A DNA stretch of 64,000 nucleotides from Pseudomonas sp. K2I15 (GTDB lineage: Bacteria; Pseudomonadota; Gammaproteobacteria; Pseudomonadales; Pseudomonadaceae): NCBI RefSeq assembly GCF_002204795.1, contig NZ_NIXO01000029.1, positions 1-64,000 of the forward strand, in the 5' to 3' direction. Shown here piece by piece: positions 23,315 through 32,782 of the stretch. Below the pieces are notes generated by a model. That model saw only the letters and a list, made by a program, of their open reading frames with translations. It made no database searches and was not told the origin of the DNA. Position 1 is the stretch's first letter. Each line of letters opens with the position of its first letter. The position numbers and the translations under genes are program-made.

Positions 23315-25360
23315 ATGTCAAAACCTCCCGAAACCACTCCCGATCCTTACCAATGGCTTGAAGATGTCGACAGCACGCGGTCAATGGACTGGGTACAGGC
23401 ACAGAACCTCAAGACCGAAGACCGCCTGGCCAGATCCGACAGCTTCAAGCACATCAAAGCCGAAGTGCTGGAGATTCTGGACTCGGACAGCAATATCCCC
23501 CACGTCGACAAGGTCGGCGCCTACTACTACAACTTCTGGATGGACGCCGCTCACCCACGGGGCCTGTGGCGCCGCACCACGCTGGCGGAGTACCGCAAGG
23601 CGCAGCCCGCCTGGGAAACGTTGCTGGACCTTGATGCATTGAACGCCGCCGAGGGCGAAAACTGGGTGTGGCACGGTGCTAACTACCTGCGCCCGGACTA
23701 CCAGCGCTGCTTGCTGGAGTTGTCGCGCGGCGGGGCGGATGCGGGTGTCATCCGCGAGTTTGATCTGGCGAGTAAAACCTGGGTCGAAGACGGCTTCCAG
23801 TTGCCAGAGTCCAAGGGCGGCCTGGGCTGGATTGACCGTGACAACGTCTATGTCTTCACCGATTTTGGCGAAGGGACGATGACCCATTCCGGTTACCCGC
23901 GCATCGTCAAACAGTGGCAGCGCGGTACGCCGTTGAGCGCCGCCAGCGTTGTCTACGAAGGCACGCTGGATGACATGTACATCGCGGCGATGCACGACGA
24001 CACGCCCGGCTATGAGCGTGACTTCGTCAGCCGCACGCTGGCGTTCTACAACAATGAGCTATACCTGCGTGGCAACGACGGCCAGTTAAGCAAAATCGAC
24101 GCGCCGAACTCGGCTGAAAAGTCGGTGCATAAAGACTGGCTGCTGTTGCAACTGCGCGATGACTGGGGGCTGGGCGAGGGGTTTGTGTCCGGCTCGTTGC
24201 TGGCGATCAAGTTTGATCGCTTCATGGCGGGCCAGCGTGATTTCGAGGTGCTGTTCACCCCCACAAACAGCACCTCGCTGACCGGTTTTACCTGGACCCT
24301 GAATCACCTGGTGCTGAACGTACTCGATCACGTGAAGAACCGCCTCAGTGTGCTGACCCCCGGCGCGAATGGATGGCAGCGCAGCGAATTCACCGGTGCG
24401 CCAGACATGGGCACGGTGGATGCCGACGCGGTGGACAGCGACGACAGTGATGCGGTCTGGCTGGTGAGCACTGACTACCTGACGCCGACCACCTTATCGC
24501 TGGCCGAGATAGGTCATGCGCCCGAGGCGCTGAAAACCTTGCCGGCGTTCTTCGATTCAAGCCGGTACGTTGTCGAGCAGCACTTCGCGCTTTCCAGGGA
24601 CGGCACCCGTGTGCCGTATTTCGTGGTGTATGGGAAGGATTTGCCGCGCGATGGAGCGGCACCCACCTTGCTCTCTGGCTACGGCGGTTTCGAGGCTTCC
24701 CTGACGCCGCACTACTCCGGTGAAGTAGGCCGCGCCTGGCTCTCGAAGGGCGGCGTGTACGTGGTTGCCAACATTCGCGGCGGGGGTGAATACGGTCCTC
24801 GCTGGCATCAGGCGGCACTCAAGCAAAACCGTCCGCGCGCCTATGAAGATTTTGCCGCCGTGGCCCGAGACCTGATCGACCGTGGGATCACTTCACCCCG
24901 GCACCTGGGCGCGCAGGGTGGCAGTAACGGCGGCTTGTTGGTCGGCAATATGCTGACCCAATACCCGGAACTGTTCGGGGCAATCGTTTCCCAAGTGCCA
25001 TTACTCGATATGCAGCGCTACCACCACTTGCTGGCCGGGGCGTCGTGGATGGGGGAATACGGCAACCCGGACTTGCCTGAAGAGTGGGCGTACATCCAGA
25101 CGTTTTCGCCGTACCACCTGTTTGATCCGGCGAAGGCCTACCCACCGGTATTTTTCCTGACCTCGACCCGCGATGACCGCGTGCATCCAGCCCACGCCCG
25201 CAAGCTGGCGGCGAAGATGATCGAGGCCGGCAAGGACGTGACGTATTACGAGAATATCGAGGGTGGGCACGGCGGGGCGGCGGACAATGCACAGGCTGCA
25301 CACAGGAAGGCTCTGGTTTACAGCTTTTTGTGGGAACGGTTGAGCCCTAGCCGGGATTGA
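23315..25360 (+). CDS. Prolyl oligopeptidase family serine peptidase (S9)
   Basis: A 681-aa protein. A seven-bladed propeller occupies roughly residues 70-400 and is followed by the alpha/beta-hydrolase domain. The Ser nucleophile lies in QGGSNGGLL (~534), Asp in TSTRDDRVHP (~620) and His in EGGHGGAADNAQ (~651). The N-terminal DPYQWLEDVDS is typical of the S9A family. There is no signal peptide, so it is likely a cytosolic oligopeptidase cutting after Pro or a related residue. The ATG at 23315 is preceded by AGGAT; the open frame extends further upstream but has no ribosome site. It overlaps mug by 14 bp, tail to tail. Confidence 0.93.
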   Translation: MSKPPETTPDPYQWLEDVDSTRSMDWVQAQNLKTEDRLARSDSFKHIKAEVLEILDSDSNIPHVDKVGAYYYNFWMDAAHPRGLWRRTTLAEYRKAQPAWETLLDLDALNAAEGENWVWHGANYLRPDYQRCLLELSRGGADAGVIREFDLASKTWVEDGFQLPESKGGLGWIDRDNVYVFTDFGEGTMTHSGYPRIVKQWQRGTPLSAASVVYEGTLDDMYIAAMHDDTPGYERDFVSRTLAFYNNELYLRGNDGQLSKIDAPNSAEKSVHKDWLLLQLRDDWGLGEGFVSGSLLAIKFDRFMAGQRDFEVLFTPTNSTSLTGFTWTLNHLVLNVLDHVKNRLSVLTPGANGWQRSEFTGAPDMGTVDADAVDSDDSDAVWLVSTDYLTPTTLSLAEIGHAPEALKTLPAFFDSSRYVVEQHFALSRDGTRVPYFVVYGKDLPRDGAAPTLLSGYGGFEASLTPHYSGEVGRAWLSKGGVYVVANIRGGGEYGPRWHQAALKQNRPRAYEDFAAVARDLIDRGITSPRHLGAQGGSNGGLLVGNMLTQYPELFGAIVSQVPLLDMQRYHHLLAGASWMGEYGNPDLPEEWAYIQTFSPYHLFDPAKAYPPVFFLTSTRDDRVHPAHARKLAAKMIEAGKDVTYYENIEGGHGGAADNAQAAHRKALVYSFLWERLSPSRD

Positions 25361-25862
25361 CCGATGCCAGCCTCAATTGTCGGTACGCCTCCACCAACTG
25401 GTCGAGGGTAAACGCAAGATTCCTCCCACTGGGATTCGGCAAGACCCACACTGCCGAATCCCCCAATTTCTGCGGCTGCAACCCCCACGCAATCTCCCGC
25501 TGCCCGGTCAACGCGCCATACGCCGCCTTCCCCAGAAACGCCACAAACCGTGGTGCATAGCACGTGATCTTGCTTTCAAAACGCGCTGCCGCCGCCCTGA
25601 ATTCATCCGCTGACAACTGATCCGCCCGCGCCGTCGGCCGCTCCACCACCGTGGTCAGTCCGCACTGGTACTGCAAGATCGTCCGGTCGTTTTCCGGCTG
25701 TACTTCATGGGGCGTAAACCCGGCCAGGTGCAGCGTGCGCCAGAACCGGTTGCTCCTGCCCATAAAGTGATGCCCGGTGGCGGCGGCCTTCAGCCCCGGG
25801 TTGATGCCGCAAAAAAACACGGCGAGGTCTTCGGCCAGAATGTCTTCGAGTTTTTCGGTCAT
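25347..25862 (-). CDS. mug: G/U mismatch-specific DNA glycosylase
   Basis: A 171-aa uracil-DNA glycosylase superfamily protein of the Mug/TDG branch. The catalytic-loop motif GINPG (with the Asn) and the minor-groove loop NPSGRN are both intact. It removes uracil opposite G and ethenocytosine in base-excision repair. GGAGG stands 7 nt before the ATG at 25862. It is an apparently monocistronic gene. Confidence 0.93.
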   Translation of the reverse strand: MTEKLEDILAEDLAVFFCGINPGLKAAATGHHFMGRSNRFWRTLHLAGFTPHEVQPENDRTILQYQCGLTTVVERPTARADQLSADEFRAAAARFESKITCYAPRFVAFLGKAAYGALTGQREIAWGLQPQKLGDSAVWVLPNPSGRNLAFTLDQLVEAYRQLRLASVNPG

Positions 25863-25890
25863 GCTGCGCCTCCGGGACAAAGGGGACTGA

Positions 25891-25924
25891 TCTATTTAAA
25901 ACTCTGGCCCCTAGCTTAAATAGA
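25891..25924. repeat. Short inverted repeat upstream of mug
   Basis: TCTATTTAA / TTAAATAGA arms (9 bp) separated by 16 bp, inside which and just outside which lie CCCCT and AGGGG. It is located in the promoter region of mug. Confidence 0.6.
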
Positions 25925-25983
25925 CCTGTCGGCTTTATCCGAGAATTGTCACATCCGGCTGAACGTGCGTTTGGCCGCTCTTT

Positions 25984-26083
25984 TGTAGGCGCTGGCTTGC
26001 CAGCGAAAAACCTGAGGGCGCCGCGTTCATTCAGGATGCCAACGTCATCGTTAACGACCTTCGCGAGCAAGCTCGCTCCTACA
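25984..26083. repeat. REP/BIME pair with hybrid arms
   Basis: The left arm is TGTAGGCGCTGGCTTGCCAGCG and the right arm is the GCGAGCAAGCTCGCTCCTACA type. The two arms thus come from different REP subtypes. The spacer is almost identical to that of the pair at 455-550. Confidence 0.8.
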
Positions 26084-26148
26084 GTAGTGAGCCGCGGTAA
26101 GAGCTGAACCATAAGCGGCCATAACCGAAGAAACGGATATGCCCCCAA

Positions 26149-26619
26149 TCAACCACCCTTGCCCAACAACGCCCGCGCAAACTCGTCAGACGCAATAAAG
26201 TCCATGGACCTGCGCAGCTCGCAGGCCGCCTCAGCACCAAACACCTCATCAAACCGCACCGCCATCTGTTTGGACACCACCCGCGCCTCTTCAAATTTGC
26301 GTTGCCCCGCGTCCGTCAACAGCACCCGCCGGCTACGCCGATCCAACTCGTCCACCTGCAACACCACCAGCCCGTCGCGCACCAGCGGCTTGAGCGTATG
26401 ACCCAGCGCCGACAAATCCATCACCAACGACTGCGCCAAGTCACGCATCTTCGGCGCATCGCCATTGGCAATGTGATTCAACAGCGAATACTGGGTAGCT
26501 TTCAAACCAAACGGCACAAACGCTTCGTCATAGATTTGCGCCATACGGCGGGACGCGCGCCGCACGGCTCCGTTGGAGCAGGTGCTGGGGCTATTCTGGG
26601 TGGGCGGTGCGCATTTCAC
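26149..26619 (-). CDS. MarR-family transcriptional regulator
   Basis: A 156-aa winged-helix protein with CSNGAVRRASRRMAQIYDEAF at the N-terminus and the recognition region MRDLAQSLVMDLSALGHTLKPL. The wing is ELDRRSRRVLLTDAGQ. It starts with a GTG at 26619; an ATG five bases downstream is out of frame. It is divergent from the RND efflux operon with dyads in between, so it is most likely the pump's local repressor, released by phenolic or antibiotic-like ligands. Confidence 0.9.
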   Translation of the reverse strand: MKCAPPTQNSPSTCSNGAVRRASRRMAQIYDEAFVPFGLKATQYSLLNHIANGDAPKMRDLAQSLVMDLSALGHTLKPLVRDGLVVLQVDELDRRSRRVLLTDAGQRKFEEARVVSKQMAVRFDEVFGAEAACELRRSMDFIASDEFARALLGKGG

Positions 26620-26691
26620 GGGCGGGTTACTCGCTACAGCTAAAGGGTTAACCGAACGTTAATCCGGCAAGATGAATATTGACACATGCTG

Positions 26692-26744
26692 CAACAAATT
26701 AGTTGCGTATGCCTCTAAATTCTATATCGTGGCATATGCCTCTA
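26692..26744. promoter_or_regulatory. Candidate MarR operators
   Basis: Three elements lie between marR and the pump: a dyad CAAC-N6-GTTG (26692-26705), a perfect palindrome GGCATATGCC (26731-26740), and a direct repeat TATGCCTCTA at 26708 and 26735. The 27-bp repeat spacing is about 2.5 helical turns. Confidence 0.5.
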
Positions 26745-26853
26745 TTTTGACCGGATGTCAGCGCAGTTGGCCCGGATTACAGACGGGCGGGGCAGGAGGA
26801 AAGCACTGTTCAGTGCCTCCTTCAGTGTTCAACTTCCTGTCTGGATCACACCT

Positions 26854-29800
26854 ATGCTCAGCCTTGTGCGCATCGCATTGCGGCGCCCCTATACCTTTCT
26901 GGTATTGGCTATTTTCATCATGATTGTGGGCCCGCTTGCGGCCTGGCGTACCCCGACCGACATCTTCCCCGAAATTCGCATCCCCGTGATTGCCGTGATC
27001 TGGCAGTACACCGGCTTGCCACCGGACCAGATGGCCGGCCGTATCACCTCGCCGTTCGAGCGGGTGCTGACCACCACGGTCAACGACATCCGCCATATCG
27101 AGGCGCAGTCGTTGAACGGCTTCGGCATCGTCAAGGTGTACTTCCAGCCGGGGGTCAATATCAGTACGGCCAACGCACAAGTGACCTCGGTATCCCAGGC
27201 CATCCTGCGCCAACTGCCGCCCGGCACCACACCGCCGCTGGTGCTCAACTACAGCGCCTCGACGGTGCCGATCGTGCAGTTGGCATTGTCCGGCAAAGGG
27301 CTCACCGAACAGAAACTCGGTGACCTGGGCCTGAACACCGTGCGCCTGATGCTGACCACGGTGCCCGGTGCCGCGCTGCCGTACCCGTTTGGCGGCAAGA
27401 CCCGCCAGGTGCAGATCGACCTCGACTCGGCGCGGATGCAGGCGCGCGGCCTTTCGGCGCAAGACGTGGCCACGGCCCTGGCCATCCAGAACCTGATTAC
27501 CCCGGTGGGCACGCAAAAGATCGGCAGCTACGAATTCAACCTGCAACTGAACAACTCGCCGACGGATTTCCACGACCTGGAAAACCTGCCCATCAAGACC
27601 GCCGACGGCACCACCGTGTTGATTCGTGACGTGGCCACCGTGCGTGACGGCAACCCGCCGCAGACCAACATCGTGCACGTCAACGGCAACCGTTCCGTGC
27701 TGCTGCCGGTGCTCAAGACCGGTTCGGCGTCGACCCTTGGGGTGATCGCCGGCATCAAGGACAAACTGGCCGATAACAAAGGCGCCTTGCCGCCCAACCT
27801 GAATATCGACCTGATCGGCGACCAGTCGCTGTTCGTGCGCTCGGCCATCAGCGGCGTGGCCCGTGAAGGGGTGATTGCGGCGGCGCTGACCAGCCTGATG
27901 ATCCTGTTGTTCCTCGGCAGTTGGCGCTCCACGGTGATCATCGCCACCTCGATCCCGTTGGCGATTCTGTCGTCGATTGCAACCCTGTCGGCGCTTGGCG
28001 AAACCCTCAACATCATGACCCTCGGCGGCCTGGCGCTGGCCGTGGGGATTCTGGTGGACGACGCCACGGTGACCATCGAAAACATCAACTGGCACCTGGA
28101 ACAGGGCAAGCCGGTGGAGACGGCGATCCTCGACGGTGCGGCGCAGATCGTCACCCCGGCGTTCGTGTCCTTGCTGTGTATCTGCATCGTGTTCGTGCCG
28201 ATGTTTTTCCTGGAGGGCGTGGCGCGCTTCCTGTTTGTGCCGATGGCTGAAGCGGTGATCTTCGCGATGATCGCCTCGTTCATTCTCTCGCGAACCCTGG
28301 TGCCGACCCTCGCCAATTACCTGCTCAAGCCTCACGAACATCATGAGGACGGCACACCTGTTGTCGCACCCTCGAGCAACCCGCTGGTGAAATTCCAGCG
28401 CGGGTTCGAGCGCCAGTTCGAAGCGTTTCGCGGGGTTTACCACGGGGCGCTGGAGAGTGCGTTGCATCACCGCCGTATCGTGGTGATAGCGCTGTTGGCG
28501 TTTGTCGCCGTGTCGTTTGCGCTGGTGCCGTTTTTGGGCCGCAACTTCTTCCCCGAGGTCGACTCCGGGCAGATCCTGCTGCATGTGCGGGCGCCGATCG
28601 GTACGCGGGTCGAGAGCAACGCGCGGTTGGTCTCGCAGATCGAGAACACCCTGCACAAAGTAATCGACCCGCAGGAATTGGCGGCCATCGTCGACAACAT
28701 CGGCCTGGCCATCAGCGGGATCAACGTGGCCTATAACAACACCGGCACCGTCGGTTCCCAGGACAGTGATATCCAGATTAGCCTGAAAGAAGGCCATCGC
28801 CCCACCGCCGAATACATGCGCGAACTGCGTGAGCGACTGCCCCGTGAATTCCCGAATGCCGTGTTCTCGTTCCCGGCGTCGGACATCGTCGGGCAGATCC
28901 TCAACTTCGGTTCTTCTGCGCCGGTGGATGTGCAAATTGCCGGGAATAACCTGCCGGCCAACTTCACCTATGCCAGCACATTGCTGCGGGAAATTCGTCG
29001 GGTGCCGGGTGTGGTGGATGCGCGTATCCAGCAGTCGCGGCAACTGCCCACCTTCAAGATCGACGTGGACCGCACGCAAGCACAGTTGGTGGGCCTGAAC
29101 GAGCGCGATGTGACCAACAGCCTGGTGGTTAACCTCGCCGGTTCCAGCCAGGTGGCGCCGACCTTTTGGCTCAACCCGGCCAACGGCGTGTCTTACCCGA
29201 TCGTGATGCAAACCCCGCAATACGGCCTCGACACCTTGGCCGCGCTGCATAACCTGCCGTTGAGCGGCAGCGCGGGTGCAGCGTCAGACCAGACCCTCGG
29301 CGGCCTGGCGTCCATCGAACGCAGCCACGCCAACTCGGTGGTGACTCAGTCGGATATCCAGCCGGTGGTCGAGGTATTGACCGCGATCCAGGGCCGCGAC
29401 CTCGGCGCAGTCGCCGCTGATATCCAGAAGATCATCGCCGCCCACGCCAGCGAGGTGCCCACCGGTTCCAAGGTGCTGTTGCAGGGCCAGGTGCAAACCA
29501 TGAACGCGGCCTTCAGTGGTTTGCTGTTTGGCCTGCTCGGCGCCGTGGTGCTGATCTACCTGCTGATCGTGGTCAACTTCCAGTCCTGGGCTGACCCGTT
29601 CGTGATCATCACCGCCTTGCCGGCGGCGCTCGCGGGCATTGTGTGGATGCTGTTTGTCACCCACACGCCGCTGTCGGTACCGGCGCTCACCGGGGCGATC
29701 ATGTGCATGGGCGTGGCCACCGCCAACGCCATCCTGGTGGTGAGCTTCTGCCGCGAGCGCCTGGCGGTGCACGGTGATGCGGTGCAGGCGGCGCTGGAAG

Positions 29801-30042
29801 CCGGCTTTACCCGCCTGCGGCCGGTATTGATGACCGCGATTTCGATGATCATCGGCATGGCGCCGATGGCCCTGAGCCTGGGGGAGGGCGGCGAACAGAA
29901 CGCCCCGCTGGGCCGCGCGGTTATCGGCGGGCTGGCCTTCGCCACCATTGCCACGTTGTTTCTGGTTCCGCTGATTTTCAGTCTTGTGCACGGGCGGCGT
30001 CAGCACGCCACGCTTGCGACCACCGCCACTCAAGGGGTTTGA
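26854..30042 (+). CDS. RND efflux pump inner-membrane permease
   Basis: A 1062-aa HAE1-type RND transporter. TM1 opens with RIALRRPYTFLVLAIFIMIVG, two large periplasmic loops follow TM1 and TM7, and the proton-relay region of TM4 reads LGGLALAVGILVDDATVTIENI (with the Asp pair). The start is placed at 26854 because the preceding 33 in-frame residues do not resemble the family; its ribosome site is weak (TGGAT). The adaptor starts 2 bp after its stop. It exports drugs or toxic organics using the proton gradient. Confidence 0.92.
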   Translation: MLSLVRIALRRPYTFLVLAIFIMIVGPLAAWRTPTDIFPEIRIPVIAVIWQYTGLPPDQMAGRITSPFERVLTTTVNDIRHIEAQSLNGFGIVKVYFQPGVNISTANAQVTSVSQAILRQLPPGTTPPLVLNYSASTVPIVQLALSGKGLTEQKLGDLGLNTVRLMLTTVPGAALPYPFGGKTRQVQIDLDSARMQARGLSAQDVATALAIQNLITPVGTQKIGSYEFNLQLNNSPTDFHDLENLPIKTADGTTVLIRDVATVRDGNPPQTNIVHVNGNRSVLLPVLKTGSASTLGVIAGIKDKLADNKGALPPNLNIDLIGDQSLFVRSAISGVAREGVIAAALTSLMILLFLGSWRSTVIIATSIPLAILSSIATLSALGETLNIMTLGGLALAVGILVDDATVTIENINWHLEQGKPVETAILDGAAQIVTPAFVSLLCICIVFVPMFFLEGVARFLFVPMAEAVIFAMIASFILSRTLVPTLANYLLKPHEHHEDGTPVVAPSSNPLVKFQRGFERQFEAFRGVYHGALESALHHRRIVVIALLAFVAVSFALVPFLGRNFFPEVDSGQILLHVRAPIGTRVESNARLVSQIENTLHKVIDPQELAAIVDNIGLAISGINVAYNNTGTVGSQDSDIQISLKEGHRPTAEYMRELRERLPREFPNAVFSFPASDIVGQILNFGSSAPVDVQIAGNNLPANFTYASTLLREIRRVPGVVDARIQQSRQLPTFKIDVDRTQAQLVGLNERDVTNSLVVNLAGSSQVAPTFWLNPANGVSYPIVMQTPQYGLDTLAALHNLPLSGSAGAASDQTLGGLASIERSHANSVVTQSDIQPVVEVLTAIQGRDLGAVAADIQKIIAAHASEVPTGSKVLLQGQVQTMNAAFSGLLFGLLGAVVLIYLLIVVNFQSWADPFVIITALPAALAGIVWMLFVTHTPLSVPALTGAIMCMGVATANAILVVSFCRERLAVHGDAVQAALEAGFTRLRPVLMTAISMIIGMAPMALSLGEGGEQNAPLGRAVIGGLAFATIATLFLVPLIFSLVHGRRQHATLATTATQGV

Positions 30043-30043
30043 C

Positions 30044-31225
30044 ATGTCCACTTCCGTTTCCAATCCGGGTTCACCCCGCCGTAAATCCCGTGGTCTGCTC
30101 TGGCTGGTGTTGGGGCTGGTGGTGCTGGTCGCCGTGGTGGTGTTCGGCATCGGTGTGCGCGCCAGCGAATCGCGCGACCTGAAAACCTGGACCGACGCCC
30201 AGGCCTTGCCCAGCGTGACACTGATCACCCCGAGCGTGCAGCCCCAGGGCCCGGTGTTGAACCTGCCGGGGCGCCTTGAGGCGTACTCGCGGGCGTCGAT
30301 CTTTGCCCGGGTCAATGGCTACCTCAAGACCTGGAATGTCGACATTGGCGACCACGTAAAAGCCGGGCAACTGCTGGCCGAAATCGACACGCCGGAACTC
30401 GATCAGCAACTGCTGCAAGCGAAGGCTGTACTGGCTTCGGCCCAGGCCGATGAGTCGCTGGCACACACCACGGCCAAGCGCTGGCAGGCGATGCTCTCCT
30501 CGGATTCGGTGTCGCGCCAGGACGTGGATGAACGCACCGGCGACCTGACGGCCAAGCAGGCCAAAGTGGTCGCGGCCAAGGCCAATGTCGACCAGTTGGT
30601 TGCCACCAAGGGCTTCCAGCGTTTGACTGCGCCGTTCGCCGGCGTGGTGACCGCGCGTTCCACTGATGTGGGTGCGTTGATCAGTGCCGGTGGTGCGTCG
30701 GGCAAAGAGTTGTTCGCAGTCTCCGATGTGAGCCGTCTGCGGGTGTATGTGCAGGTGCCGCAGTCGTCTGCGCCGCAAATTAAGGTCGGCACTGTGGCGC
30801 GCCTCAGCGTGCCGGAATACCGCGGCGAAGCCTTCACCGCCAAAGTGATCGCCACCGCCGACGCGGTGAACGCGGCCTCCGGCAGCACCCTGGTGCAACT
30901 GCTGGTGGACAACCCCGGCAGCCGCCTGTTGCCGGGTGGTTACACCAGCGTGCAATTCACCTTGCCGGTGCAAACCGACGTGCTGCGCTTGCCCGCCAGC
31001 GCGCTGGTATTCGATGACAAGGGCATGCGCGTGGCGACCCTCGATGCGAACAATCATGTGCACTTCAAGACCGTGACCATCGCCCGGGACTTCGGCGACA
31101 GCGTGGAAATCGGCAGCGGCCTCGCCGCCACCGACCGGGTGATCGACACCCCGCCCGACGGCCTTTCCGACGACGATGCCGTGCAACTGGCCGCCAATAC
31201 CCCAGAGGCCAAACCCCATGGCTAA
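30044..31225 (+). CDS. RND efflux periplasmic adaptor (membrane fusion protein)
   Basis: A 393-aa HlyD-family adaptor with one N-terminal helix (about 18-38). A biotinyl-lipoyl hairpin domain (GDHVKAGQLLAEIDTPELDQQLLQ) is followed by an alpha-helical hairpin and beta-barrel/membrane-proximal domains. The ATG at 30044 lies directly after the permease stop with AAGGGG upstream. The outer-membrane factor starts 8 nt before this gene ends. It bridges the permease and outer-membrane channel. Most pseudomonad RND operons place the adaptor first; here it follows the permease. Confidence 0.92.
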   Translation: MSTSVSNPGSPRRKSRGLLWLVLGLVVLVAVVVFGIGVRASESRDLKTWTDAQALPSVTLITPSVQPQGPVLNLPGRLEAYSRASIFARVNGYLKTWNVDIGDHVKAGQLLAEIDTPELDQQLLQAKAVLASAQADESLAHTTAKRWQAMLSSDSVSRQDVDERTGDLTAKQAKVVAAKANVDQLVATKGFQRLTAPFAGVVTARSTDVGALISAGGASGKELFAVSDVSRLRVYVQVPQSSAPQIKVGTVARLSVPEYRGEAFTAKVIATADAVNAASGSTLVQLLVDNPGSRLLPGGYTSVQFTLPVQTDVLRLPASALVFDDKGMRVATLDANNHVHFKTVTIARDFGDSVEIGSGLAATDRVIDTPPDGLSDDDAVQLAANTPEAKPHG

Positions 31226-32645
31226 GCGTACTTGCCTGGTATTGGCCGCGACCCTCGGCCTTGGCGCCTGCCACCTTGCGCCGCCGCTGGACGTGCCGGA
31301 TGTGCCCGTGGCCGCGCAGTTCCATACCCAAGGGCCGTGGACCGTCGGCACGCCGAATGACCAGTCGAGCCGCGACGGTTGGTGGCACATCTACAAGGAC
31401 CCGCAACTGGATGCGATGGAGCAGCAGTTGCTGCAAAACAACCCGGACTTGAGCGCGGCACTGGCCCATTATTCCCAGGCCCAGGCGTTCGTGGTCCAGG
31501 CGCAGTCGGGGCTGTTTCCGAAGGTCTCGGGGGTGGGCAATGCCCAGCGCATTCGCCAGTCGGACACGCGCCCGCTGCGCTCGGCCAGCCCGCCGAATGT
31601 CTATGATTCCGGCACCCTGGGCGTGGAAGTGGACTATGAAGTCGACCTCTGGGGCCGGGTGCGCGACACCGTTGCCGCCGGTACCCGCGACGCCCAGGCA
31701 GCCAAGGCCGACCTGGCCTCGGTACGCCTGAGCTTGCAGGCGCAACTGGCCGACAGCTACATCCGCCTGCGTGGCATCGACCGGCAAGACCAGTTGCTGC
31801 AACAGACCAGTGACGCCTACGCCAAGGCCTTGAGCCTCACCGAAGGCCTGCACGGCGGCGGCATCGTCTCCGGCCTCGACGTAGCGCGGGCGCGTACCCA
31901 ACTGTCGACGGTCAAGTCGCAACTGAGCCAGAACCGGGTGCAGCGTGCAGTGCTCGAACATTCGATGGCGGCGATGCTGGGTGAGTCCGCATCGACCTAC
32001 GCGATTGCCCCAAGCGTTGCGGATATCGCCTTGCCCAGCGTACCCACCGGTGTACCGTCTACGCTGTTGCAGCGCCGGCCGGACATTGCCGCCGCTGAAC
32101 GCCGGATCGCCTCCGCCAATGCACGCATAGGCGTAGCGAAAGCCGCCTGGTTCCCGGCCCTCACCCTGAGTGCCCAAGGCGGTTTCCAGAGTGACGAGTT
32201 TGCGCATTTGCTGAGCGCACCCAACATTTTCTGGGCGATTGGTCCATCACTGGTCGGGACGATTTTCGACGGCGGCGCGCGCCAGGCCGGGGTCGACAGC
32301 GCCAAGGCGGCCACCGATGAAGCCGCGGCCAAGTATCGTGGTGTAGTGTTGACCGCGTTCGAGCAGGTGGAGAACAACCTGTCGATCATCGCAGGGCTCG
32401 ACACCGCCCTGGTGGACCAGCGCGATGCGGCGGCTGCCGCGCAGTACGCCGAGGACTTGTCCCTGGCGCGGTATCGCCAGGGCGGCGCGGCGTACCTGGA
32501 TGTGGTGGCGGCGCAAGTAGCGTCGTTGCAGGCACAACGAACTGTGCTGGATCTACAGACTCAACAGTTAAGCGCCAACGTAGGGCTGATCAAGGCATTG
32601 GGTGGCGGCTGGAACGCGACCCAATTGTCTCAGAAGAACTTGTAG
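31218..32645 (+). CDS. RND efflux outer-membrane factor lipoprotein (NodT family)
   Basis: A 475-aa OprM/NodT-type channel. The signal peptide ends in lipobox LGAC (Cys18). Two OEP repeats follow, with VPSTLLQRRPDIAAAERRIASANARIGVAKAAWFP, the family's best conserved stretch, in the second half. The ATG at 31218 overlaps the adaptor by 8 nt, with AGAGG upstream. The stop codon TAG lies within the first bases of a REP element (TGTAGGAGCG), so the REP arm supplies the last two codons of the frame. Confidence 0.92.
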   Translation: MAKRTCLVLAATLGLGACHLAPPLDVPDVPVAAQFHTQGPWTVGTPNDQSSRDGWWHIYKDPQLDAMEQQLLQNNPDLSAALAHYSQAQAFVVQAQSGLFPKVSGVGNAQRIRQSDTRPLRSASPPNVYDSGTLGVEVDYEVDLWGRVRDTVAAGTRDAQAAKADLASVRLSLQAQLADSYIRLRGIDRQDQLLQQTSDAYAKALSLTEGLHGGGIVSGLDVARARTQLSTVKSQLSQNRVQRAVLEHSMAAMLGESASTYAIAPSVADIALPSVPTGVPSTLLQRRPDIAAAERRIASANARIGVAKAAWFPALTLSAQGGFQSDEFAHLLSAPNIFWAIGPSLVGTIFDGGARQAGVDSAKAATDEAAAKYRGVVLTAFEQVENNLSIIAGLDTALVDQRDAAAAAQYAEDLSLARYRQGGAAYLDVVAAQVASLQAQRTVLDLQTQQLSANVGLIKALGGGWNATQLSQKNL

Positions 32646-32740
32646 GAGCGAGCTTGCTCGCGAAGGTCGTTAACGATAACGCGTGCATCCTGAGCGAACA
32701 CGGCGGTCTCGAGTTTTTCGCGAGCAAGCTCGCTCCTACA
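32641..32740. repeat. REP/BIME pair abutting the efflux operon
   Basis: TGTAGGAGCGAGCTTGCTCGC arms in inverted orientation. The first five bases include the outer-membrane factor's stop codon. It probably acts as a transcript 3'-end structure. Confidence 0.85.
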
Positions 32741-32782
32741 GTAAGTTAGTGGCAGTGAACATTGAACCCAAGGAGTAGTGGC

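Noticed and set aside
26758..29250. 830-residue open frame antisense to the RND permease
   Set aside because: Shadow frame produced by third-position GC bias; no motif, and the RND protein is unambiguous.
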